Shown in pieces: positions 1 to 6,187 of a DNA stretch of 11,615 nucleotides. Within the stretch, counting starts at the first letter, position 1, and the number at the start of each line of letters is the position of its first letter. Below the pieces are notes generated by a model that saw only the letters and a list, made by a program, of their open reading frames with translations, ran no database searches and had not been told where the DNA came from. The translations under genes were made by a program, and so were the position numbers. The stretch comes from Syntrophus sp. (in: bacteria) (lineage in GTDB: Bacteria > Desulfobacterota > Syntrophia > Syntrophales > UBA8958), in NCBI GenBank assembly GCA_003451635.1, contig DMAT01000135.1, positions 1 to 11,615 of the forward strand, in the 5' to 3' direction.

Positions 1-1166
1 AGCTCCTGAATATGCTCATGGGCAACGGCGTCGATTTTTGTCACGACATCTTCCGTGGGAACGTGCCGACCATAGCAGATCTCGTTTTTGGCCAGTCTGG
101 TCATCCGGTTGTCCGTGCTTTCCATGGAAAGAAGAAAATTTCCCTTGATGAGTTCCTTCGCTCCATGAAGTTCCTTTGCCGTCAAGGGCTGCTTGGCCAT
201 GCGCATAAGTTCATCGAGAATCAGTCCCAGAACTTCCCGGACTTCTCCTTTGCCCGTGCCCACATACACGGCCAGCATGCCCGTATCGATATAGGGGGTC
301 AGATAAGAATGAATGGCATAGGCAAGTCCCCTTTTCTCTCTAATCTCCTGAAAGAGCCGGGAACTCATGCTTCCACCGAGGACGGCGTTCATCAGGAAAC
401 TGGCGTGGCGGTTTTCGCTGACCGAAGAAGGGGCGAGGGTTCCAATCATCATATGAACCTGTTCGAGATCCTTTTCCAGAACAGTAATACTTGTGGAAAC
501 AGCAGTAGGCAGGATGAAGGTTACTTTTTCCGTATCTTCGCCCATACCCCCGAAGGCCTTTTCCGCAAGTTCCACGAGCGTCTCATGCTTCAGATGGCCC
601 GCCGCCGTCAGGACAACATTCCGACCCCGGTAGCGGCTGCGGAAAAACTTCAGCAACGAATCCCTGGAAAAACCCTCAACCCGCTCCCGCGTACCGAGGA
701 CCTGCATGCCAAGATGATTGTGTTTCCAGAAATTGGCCTCGAAAAAATCGTGAATGTAGTCGTCGGGAGAGTCTTCCAGCATGCTGATCTCCTGGAGGAC
801 AACGGATTTCTCCTTGGTGATTTCATCTTCATCAAACCTGGAATGATTGAAAATATCGGCAAGAAGATCTATTGCGAGGGCCAGGTGGTAATCGGGAATC
901 TTGATATAGAAAGCGGTCAGTTCCTTACTCGTGAAGGCGTTCATGACTCCGCCGACGGAGTCAATCGTGGAGGCGATGTCGAAAGCCGTTCTCCTCTCCG
1001 TCCCCTTGAAGAGCATATGTTCGATAAAATGGGCGGATCCATTGGTCTGGTCGTCTTCGTAACGGGAGCCGCATTCTACCCAGATACCGATGGAGATCGA
1101 GCGGACATGCTCGATCTCCTTGGAAATAATCCGCATTCCATTGTCAAGAATCGTCTTATGATACAT
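1..1166 (-). CDS. M16 family zinc metallopeptidase, N-terminal part (cut by window edge)
   Basis: This is the first 388 residues of a processing-peptidase-like M16 metallopeptidase (pitrilysin/insulinase clan); the C-terminus lies beyond base 1. The inverted zinc motif HxxEH is read as HFIEH at residues 46-50. The third ligand is Glu126 in VVLQEI, exactly 76 residues after His50 as the family requires. A second typical block, GGSMSSRLFQE followed by REKRGLAY, lies near residues 264-283. No signal peptide is visible, so a cytoplasmic enzyme is likely. The ATG at 1166 (MYHKTILDNG) overlaps the end of pnp by 11 bases. Only a poor G-rich ribosome site precedes it, which suggests coupling to pnp translation. 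Family M16 peptidases next to pnp are common in bacteria (B. subtilis YmxG type), but the substrate is unknown. Family assignment is firm; a specific function cannot be given. Confidence 0.93.
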   Translation of the reverse strand, partial: MYHKTILDNGMRIISKEIEHVRSISIGIWVECGSRYEDDQTNGSAHFIEHMLFKGTERRTAFDIASTIDSVGGVMNAFTSKELTAFYIKIPDYHLALAIDLLADIFNHSRFDEDEITKEKSVVLQEISMLEDSPDDYIHDFFEANFWKHNHLGMQVLGTRERVEGFSRDSLLKFFRSRYRGRNVVLTAAGHLKHETLVELAEKAFGGMGEDTEKVTFILPTAVSTSITVLEKDLEQVHMMIGTLAPSSVSENRHASFLMNAVLGGSMSSRLFQEIREKRGLAYAIHSYLTPYIDTGMLAVYVGTGKGEVREVLGLILDELMRMAKQPLTAKELHGAKELIKGNFLLSMESTDNRMTRLAKNEICYGRHVPTEDVVTKIDAVAHEHIQE

Positions 1167-3276
1167 CCGCCCCCAGCGCATCCTTCCTGCTCAGGCGGAT
1201 CTTGCCCTGCTTGTCGATTTCGATGACCTTGACCATGATCACATCCCCTTCGTTGACGACGTCCGTCACCTTGTTGACCCTATCCTTGGCCAACTGGGAA
1301 ATGTGGACCAGTCCTTCCGTGCCGGGAATGATTTCAACAAAGGCACCGAAGTCAACAACCTTTTTAACGGTTCCGCTGTAGATCCTGCCGATTTCCGCTT
1401 CCTCGGTTAGCCATTTTACCATGGCCACGGCCCGGGCCGCCGCTTCGGCGTCACTGGAGGCGATGGTGACCGTACCGTCGTCTTCAACATCGATGGTTAC
1501 CCCTGTCTCGCTGACAATCTGGCGGATGTTCTTACCGCCGCTGCCGATGACATCCCGGACCTTCTCCGGTCTCACCTTCACCGTGGTAATGCGGGGGGCG
1601 TAAAGAGAAATATCGGCGCGGGATTCGGCAAGGGTGAGGAGCATCTTGTCGATAATGTGGATCCTTCCCTCCCGGGCCTGCATCAGCGCCCGCTTCAGGA
1701 TGTCTTCCGTCAGATTGTCGATTTTGATGTCCATCTGCATGGCCGTGACACCTTCCTTTGTTCCACAGACCTTGAAGTCCATATCCCCGGCATGGTCTTC
1801 ATCGCCCAGAATGTCGGAGAGGATGACCACTTCGTTGCCCTCACTGAGGAGACCCATGGCAATGCCGCCAACGGGCGCTTTGATGGGCACCCCGCCGTCC
1901 ATAAGGGACAGACAGCCGCCGCAAACCGTCGCCATGGAAGACGAGCCATTGGAGGACAGGATCTCGGAAACGATGCGAATCGTGTAAGGAAACACATCCG
2001 CTGCCGGTAAAACTGGGGCCAGCGCCCTTCTCGCCAGATTTCCATGGCCGATCTCCCGCCTTCCGGGGCTTCCGATCCGCTTTGCCTCTCCTACAGAGTA
2101 GGCGGGAAAATTGTAATGGAGAATGAAGGACCGCCGCTCCTCCCCGCCGATAAAATCGATCCGCTGTTCATCCGAAGACGTCCCGAGGGTCATGGCGGCA
2201 AGGGCCTGTGTTTCGCCCCGGTTGAAGAGGGCGGAACCATGAACTCTGGGAAGGAGGCCGACCTCCGAGGAAATGGCCCGGATGTCTGTAAAAGAACGGC
2301 CGCCAATGCGCTGCTTGTCTCGGAGGATCTTATCTCTGAGGATCTTCCTGTCCAGACTTTCAAATATTCGTCCCACCACCGGAACCAAGGCGGCGTCTTC
2401 TCCGGCGCAGACTTTCTTGGCGTGATCCCGGAGCTGATCCAGCTTGTCGTATCTTTCCAGTTTGCGAACTATCTGATAGGCCTCCTGAATGCCCGCAGCT
2501 ACCGCATTGGCCACCTTCTTTACAAGTGCTTCGTCCTCAGCGACTTCCACCATGCTTCTTTTCGCCTTCCCGATGGCCAGACGCATCCGATCCTGCAATT
2601 CGATGATGGGACGCAGCGCCTCCAGACCGGCATTGATGGCGGCAATCAGGTCATCCTCGCCAACCTCGTTCGCCTCGCCTTCCAGCATGACAAGATTGAT
2701 ATCAAATTCCCTGCCCTGCGAGCCGGGGGTTATCTTCCTTCCCGTGAGGAAGATGTTGAAGTCGCTTTCTTTCAATGCTTCTGCGGAAGGATTACAGACC
2801 AACTGGCCGGCGATTCTCCCTACCCGGATGCCCGCTATGGGTCCCTTGAAGGGAACATTCGACATCTCAAGTGCCGCTGACGCCCCAATCATGGCCGCCA
2901 CACCCGAATCGTTCTCCGTATCCAGGGAAAGGACATTGGCCACGATCTGGGTCTCGTAGTAATAACCCTTGGGAATGAGTGGGCGAATCGATCGATCGAT
3001 CATACGCGAGGTCAGGATTTCCCTTTCATTGGGCCGCCCTTCCCGTTTAAAGAAACCGCCGGGGATCTTCCCCACTGCATAGGTCAGTTCCTGATAATCA
3101 ACCGTCAAGGGAAGAAAATCAAGTCCCTCGCGTGCGGTTTTCAGGGATACGACCGTAACCAGCACCACCGTATCACCATAGGTTACCAACGCTGCCCCAT
3201 CGGCCTGTTCTGCCAGGTAATGGGCCTTTATCGACAGATTTCTTCCCGCAAATTCGCCCTCAAATATTTCTTTCAT
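1156..3276 (-). CDS. pnp: Polyribonucleotide nucleotidyltransferase (PNPase)
   Basis: This 706-residue 3'-5' phosphorolytic exoribonuclease degrades RNA to nucleoside diphosphates and can add tails in reverse; the family works as a cytoplasmic trimer. The order is RNase PH-like core 1 (about 1-230, with GGFFKREGRP at 73-82), a helical linker, core 2 (about 325-560), a KH domain with GSGG at 578-581, and an S1 domain (about 629-698). The core 2 motifs SSNGSSSM (441-448) and GDEDHAGDMDFK (491-502) are present. Asp494, Asp500 and Lys502 line up with the metal site Asp486, Asp492 and Lys494 of E. coli. Length is normal. Two oddities lie at the linker/core 2 junction: a tandem ILRDK ILRDK (312-321), and RIGGR (323-327) where the family normally has RxDGR. 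The gene starts 25 bases after rpsO, with GAGAGG upstream of the ATG, and no terminator separates them. Confidence 0.98.
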   Translation of the reverse strand: MKEIFEGEFAGRNLSIKAHYLAEQADGAALVTYGDTVVLVTVVSLKTAREGLDFLPLTVDYQELTYAVGKIPGGFFKREGRPNEREILTSRMIDRSIRPLIPKGYYYETQIVANVLSLDTENDSGVAAMIGASAALEMSNVPFKGPIAGIRVGRIAGQLVCNPSAEALKESDFNIFLTGRKITPGSQGREFDINLVMLEGEANEVGEDDLIAAINAGLEALRPIIELQDRMRLAIGKAKRSMVEVAEDEALVKKVANAVAAGIQEAYQIVRKLERYDKLDQLRDHAKKVCAGEDAALVPVVGRIFESLDRKILRDKILRDKQRIGGRSFTDIRAISSEVGLLPRVHGSALFNRGETQALAAMTLGTSSDEQRIDFIGGEERRSFILHYNFPAYSVGEAKRIGSPGRREIGHGNLARRALAPVLPAADVFPYTIRIVSEILSSNGSSSMATVCGGCLSLMDGGVPIKAPVGGIAMGLLSEGNEVVILSDILGDEDHAGDMDFKVCGTKEGVTAMQMDIKIDNLTEDILKRALMQAREGRIHIIDKMLLTLAESRADISLYAPRITTVKVRPEKVRDVIGSGGKNIRQIVSETGVTIDVEDDGTVTIASSDAEAAARAVAMVKWLTEEAEIGRIYSGTVKKVVDFGAFVEIIPGTEGLVHISQLAKDRVNKVTDVVNEGDVIMVKVIEIDKQGKIRLSRKDALGADVS

Positions 3277-3301
3277 CTAATCTGTTATCCTCTCTGTAAT
3301 G

Positions 3302-3568
3302 CTATTTTCTTAAGCCAAGACGCTGGATCACGGCTCGGTAACGTTCGACATCTTTTTTCTTTACATAATCCAGAAGTCGCCTTCTCTGACCAACAAGTTT
3401 CAACAGACCCCGCCGCGAATGATGGTCCTTCTTGTGGACCTTGAAGTGCTCCGTGAGATATTCAATCCTCGCACTGAGCAGGGCAATCTGGACCTCCGGG
3501 GACCCGGTGTCTTTTTCGTGCAACTTGTATTGAGAAATAATTCCTTGTCTTTTTTCTGTATCTAACAC
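3302..3568 (-). CDS. rpsO: 30S ribosomal protein S15
   Basis: This 88-residue primary-binding protein of the 16S rRNA central domain has the standard family length. The hallmark blocks DTGSPEVQIALLS (residues 21-33) and HKKDHHSRRGLLKLVGQRRR (45-64) are intact. Translation starts at a GTG (first residues MLDTEKRQG), preceded at 7 bases by a near-consensus GGGAGG, so the start is secure despite the rare codon. It sits between truB (35 bases upstream) and pnp (25 bases downstream), the same neighbours as in E. coli. In E. coli, S15 represses its own synthesis by binding its leader. The short leader here gives no structure I can match to that. Confidence 0.98.
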   Translation of the reverse strand: MLDTEKRQGIISQYKLHEKDTGSPEVQIALLSARIEYLTEHFKVHKKDHHSRRGLLKLVGQRRRLLDYVKKKDVERYRAVIQRLGLRK

Positions 3569-3575
3569 TTTTATT

Positions 3576-3581
3576 CCTCCC
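3576..3581 (-). promoter_or_regulatory. Shine-Dalgarno site of rpsO
   Basis: GGGAGG lies 7 bases before the GTG start of rpsO. It is the strongest ribosome site in the window and supports GTG at 3568 as the start. Confidence 0.85.
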
Positions 3582-3603
3582 TCTTTAACTGGTTATCTCT
3601 ATT

Positions 3604-4542
3604 TTAATTTTCGTTGAATACCCTAAGCAGCCTCATGACGGGGACGTCATTTTGAAGTCCCGCCAGCTCCCGGCTCCCGCAAAGAAGCTCCGCTATCGCC
3701 ACGAGTTCACCATCACTACCGGTTAACTTTACCATATCTCCTGAATCAAGAAAAGGAATATCATCACGACGATTTACCATTTCCGCACGGGGGTGCACGC
3801 CAACCTTGATTCTTTTCACCCATGGGTCATCCGGCACAATGGTCCTCATGTCGGGAAGCAATTCCGCCATGGGGATGAGGCCGGCGCGGACCCGGTCATC
3901 ATTCCCTAGCCTGTCTTTCCGATCTATGACAATCGCCGACGCCTCGGAAAAAATACCGCTGCGGGTCCTCCGCAACCCGGCAACACATGCCCCACAACCG
4001 AGGATGTCGCCGACATCGGCACATAAAGAACGTACATAGGTTCCTCCTGAGCAGGACATGCGAAACGTCACATAGGGTAGCGATATTTCTTCAATCGTCA
4101 ACTGGGAGATCTCCACCATCCGCGGCGGCGGATCGACAATGATTCCCTTCCGCGCCCACTTATACAGGGCCCGTCCTTGTACCTTCACAGCCGAATAGCG
4201 GGGCGGTATCTGTTCGATCCTGCCCAGAAACCCATGCAGGGCATTCTCGACACTCTGGTCGGTAACCTGAGGTTCCTTTTCTTCCAGCACCGCTCCATCT
4301 ATATCCAAGGTATCCGTGCGAACGCCGAGGAGCATGGAAACCAAATAGTCTTTAGTCACGGACACCAGGAAAGGGACAAGTTTCGTCGCCTCGCCGATGC
4401 ATACGGGCAGAACGCCGGTCGCCAAGGGATCCAGCGTCCCCGTGTGGCCCGCCTTTTTTACCCCCGCGACCTTTCGGACATCCAGGACAACATCATGGGA
4501 CGTCATACCTGGACGCTTGTCGATAACAACTACCCCATTCAT
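3604..4542 (-). CDS. truB: tRNA pseudouridine(55) synthase TruB
   Basis: The enzyme converts uridine 55 in the T loop of tRNAs to pseudouridine and acts as a tRNA chaperone in the family. The 312-residue reading begins MNGVVVIDKRPGMTSHDVV. The catalytic Asp38 sits in GTLDPLATG (residues 35-43), with the second family block SGGTYVRSL further on. A C-terminal PUA-like domain covers roughly residues 240-312. The chosen ATG at 4542 overlaps the nrnA stop as ATGA and matches the family N-terminus. An in-frame TTG at 4560 would add six residues; it has GGAGG only 4 bases upstream and cannot be excluded. The gene lies between nrnA and rpsO, as is usual for this operon. Function is certain; only the start is open. 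Confidence 0.97.
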   Translation of the reverse strand: MNGVVVIDKRPGMTSHDVVLDVRKVAGVKKAGHTGTLDPLATGVLPVCIGEATKLVPFLVSVTKDYLVSMLLGVRTDTLDIDGAVLEEKEPQVTDQSVENALHGFLGRIEQIPPRYSAVKVQGRALYKWARKGIIVDPPPRMVEISQLTIEEISLPYVTFRMSCSGGTYVRSLCADVGDILGCGACVAGLRRTRSGIFSEASAIVIDRKDRLGNDDRVRAGLIPMAELLPDMRTIVPDDPWVKRIKVGVHPRAEMVNRRDDIPFLDSGDMVKLTGSDGELVAIAELLCGSRELAGLQNDVPVMRLLRVFNEN

Positions 4543-5498
4543 TTCCACGCCGATGTGCAAATAACCTCCAGGAGCCGTTTCTTTACGGTGTCAATATCTC
4601 CTTCAATCCGGCAGCCTGACGCATTGACATGCCCGCCGCCGCCGAACACCTTCGCTACCCGCTCGACGTTGGTCACACCCTTGGAGCGCAGGCTGATCTT
4701 GAAATTTCTGTCCGGCAGTTCCGTATATAGAATTGATATTTCCACGCCTGCGATGGATCTTGGCAAATCGACAAGGCCCTCGGAATGCTCCCAGAGGGCG
4801 CCCGTTTCTTCAAAATCTTTAAGAAAGATAACCAGCGAGCCGACCCGGTCCCGGCAATCAAAGCTCAGGGTTTGCATGACCTTTGCCAATAAACGAATTT
4901 TGGCCATGGGGAAGCTCTCATAAATATTTTCTGATATCCACTGGGGATCGGCGCCGCTTTCGACCAGATGACCGGCCGCAATAAAGGTGTCTTTCCCCGT
5001 GTTGCCATAATGGAACCCACCGGTATCGGTGATGATCGCCGTATAAAGATTCGTGGCCATCTCCCTGGTGATAGCCGTTCTCATCGCCGTCAGGAGGCGG
5101 AAAACCAGCTCTCCGGTGGAACTTGCCGCCGGATCGATCAATCTGACCTCACAGAATCCGCCATTGGAAAAATGATGATCGATATTCACCAGCGTCTTGG
5201 CGGCCCCTATCCGGAGGGCTTCATCCCCTACCCGATCCAGTTCGCTGCAATCGAGAATGATGGCAACCTCAAAAGAATCCTGAGGGGGCAGAGTATTACG
5301 GATAATATCCGCTCCGGGAAGGAAACGGAAATTATCGGGCGTCTTGTCCTGATTGTAGACGGCGACCTCTTTTCCGAGGCCTTTAAGAAGGAAATAAACG
5401 GCCAGCTCCGAACCGAGGGCGTCACCGTCTAACTTGACGTGGGCCGTAATGAGAAACTTTTGATGACGATTAATGATGTCAACTATCTTTTGGATCAT
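4539..5498 (-). CDS. nrnA: DHH/DHHA1 phosphoesterase, NrnA-like oligoribonuclease (nanoRNase/pAp phosphatase)
   Basis: This 319-residue protein of the RecJ-like DHH superfamily has the length of NrnA. NrnA hydrolyses 2-5-nt RNA and often 3'-phosphoadenosine 5'-phosphate, replacing Orn in bacteria that lack it. Metal-site motifs are complete: His20, Asp24 and Asp26 in HVKLDGDALGS; Asp83 in ILDCSE; Asp107-His108-His109; Asp158 in ITDTGGF. The C-terminal DHHA1 domain carries GGGGHVNASG (286-295). The reading frame stays open upstream to 5618, but the ATG at 5498 is preferred. It has GAGG at 6 bases, gives the family length, and limits the overlap with rbfA to 20 bases. The stop overlaps the truB ATG by 4 bases. 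Next to pnp it plausibly finishes the degradation of short PNPase end products. RNA versus pAp preference cannot be read from sequence. Confidence 0.93.
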   Translation of the reverse strand: MIQKIVDIINRHQKFLITAHVKLDGDALGSELAVYFLLKGLGKEVAVYNQDKTPDNFRFLPGADIIRNTLPPQDSFEVAIILDCSELDRVGDEALRIGAAKTLVNIDHHFSNGGFCEVRLIDPAASSTGELVFRLLTAMRTAITREMATNLYTAIITDTGGFHYGNTGKDTFIAAGHLVESGADPQWISENIYESFPMAKIRLLAKVMQTLSFDCRDRVGSLVIFLKDFEETGALWEHSEGLVDLPRSIAGVEISILYTELPDRNFKISLRSKGVTNVERVAKVFGGGGHVNASGCRIEGDIDTVKKRLLEVICTSAWK

Positions 5499-5853
5499 CC
5501 GCAACCTCTTGTTCATGTATCCGGGCAAAAATCGTGTCGATGCGACTTCCGTAAGCAAAGGACGGATCGACGTAAAAAATAATCTCCGGAACGTAACGCA
5601 GCTCCAGGCGTTTACCAAGTTCTCTTCTCAAAAAACCGGTCGCCTTTTCGAGCGCCTTCTGAGTCTCGGGGCGGCAGGTATCCTGCCCCATCTCGACAAA
5701 ATAGATCCTGGCCGTCCGCAGGTCATCGCTGAGCTTGACCCCGGTAATGGTCATCTGCTTAATCCTCGGATCGGCGACTTCCCTGGTCAGGATATCGGAG
5801 ACCTCGATCATGATGCGCTCCGCCACCCGCTGCGCCCTTTTAAAAGTCGCCAT
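5479..5853 (-). CDS. rbfA: Ribosome-binding factor A
   Basis: This single-domain KH-type 30S assembly factor supports late 16S rRNA maturation and growth in the cold in known members. The 124 residues cover the whole family. The start MATFKRAQRVAERI and the conserved REVADPRI followed by VKLSDDLRTARIYF (about residues 24-52) are typical. The C-terminal tail is acidic (ADDPKDS). The ATG overlaps the end of the DUF503 gene by 14 bases, with a purine-rich AGAGAAG just upstream. Its own end overlaps nrnA by 20 bases, so it is locked into the operon. Placement after infB agrees with joint supply of 30S biogenesis and initiation factors. Confidence 0.97.
   Translation of the reverse strand: MATFKRAQRVAERIMIEVSDILTREVADPRIKQMTITGVKLSDDLRTARIYFVEMGQDTCRPETQKALEKATGFLRRELGKRLELRYVPEIIFYVDPSFAYGSRIDTIFARIHEQEVADDPKDS
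5505..5510 (-). promoter_or_regulatory. Shine-Dalgarno site deciding the nrnA start
   Basis: AAGAGG lies 6 bases before the ATG at 5498. Upstream in-frame starts (ATG at 5516 and the extension to 5618) have no comparable site and would lie deep inside rbfA. Confidence 0.65.
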
Positions 5854-6178
5854 ACTTCTCTGTCCCTTCAGATTGCATGTTAAGCCACTCTGAATAACTG
5901 GTTATTTCCAGATTCGAACCGATGACCTGGGCAATTCCCATCTCTTCGATATAGTTGAATATATGATCAACTTTCGCGTTAATATAGCGCCGGTCGTTCC
6001 CGACCACGCAAAACCCGATCTTCGCCTTCTTCCATGAATCATTGTCTCCAACCTCGGCTATGGAGACATTGAAGGTATTCTGCGTCCGTTTCAGGATTTT
6101 TGCTAAAATGGATCTTTTTTCTTTGAGGGACCTGCATTCCGGAATCCACAAGTCCACAAGCCCGGCGCCTACTACCAT
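5840..6178 (-). CDS. ylxP: DUF503 (YlxP-like) conserved protein of unknown function
   Basis: This 112-residue protein matches the DUF503/YlxP family. Family signatures visible are RSLKEKRSIL near the start, FNVSIAEVGDND in the middle (about residues 36-47), a VVGND turn and an IFNYIEE helix. The family is small, widespread in Firmicutes, Deltaproteobacteria and others, and usually lies between infB and rbfA. No biochemical role is established to my knowledge; conserved placement suggests ribosome assembly or translation, which is inference. The ATG at 6178 follows the infB stop by 9 bases and lacks a clear Shine-Dalgarno sequence, so reinitiation after infB is likely. No signal peptide or membrane segment is seen. 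The C-terminal 15-20 residues extend past the conserved core. Confidence 0.9.
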   Translation of the reverse strand: MVVGAGLVDLWIPECRSLKEKRSILAKILKRTQNTFNVSIAEVGDNDSWKKAKIGFCVVGNDRRYINAKVDHIFNYIEEMGIAQVIGSNLEITSYSEWLNMQSEGTEKYGDF

Positions 6179-6187
6179 TATTTTGAT

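Noticed and set aside
12..1226. 404-codon open frame on the plus strand
   Set aside because: It is antisense to the M16 peptidase, whose zinc motifs are read on the minus strand. The plus-strand translation matches no family I know, and such frames are common in GC-biased coding DNA.
2044..2880. 278-codon open frame on the plus strand
   Set aside because: It lies wholly antisense to well-conserved pnp and shows no recognisable domain or ribosome site context.
2987..3001. Short ATCG tandem repeat with three GATC sites
   Set aside because: It encodes part of the conserved PNPase block RMIDRSIRPL. Under four units is too short for a phase-variable repeat, and the protein constraint explains it.
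4177..4923. 248-codon open frame on the plus strand
   Set aside because: It is antisense across the truB-nrnA junction, and both of those genes are certain on the minus strand.
5499..5618. Upstream extension of nrnA by 40 codons
   Set aside because: The extra residues do not resemble the family, lie inside rbfA and lack a ribosome site, while the ATG at 5498 has one.
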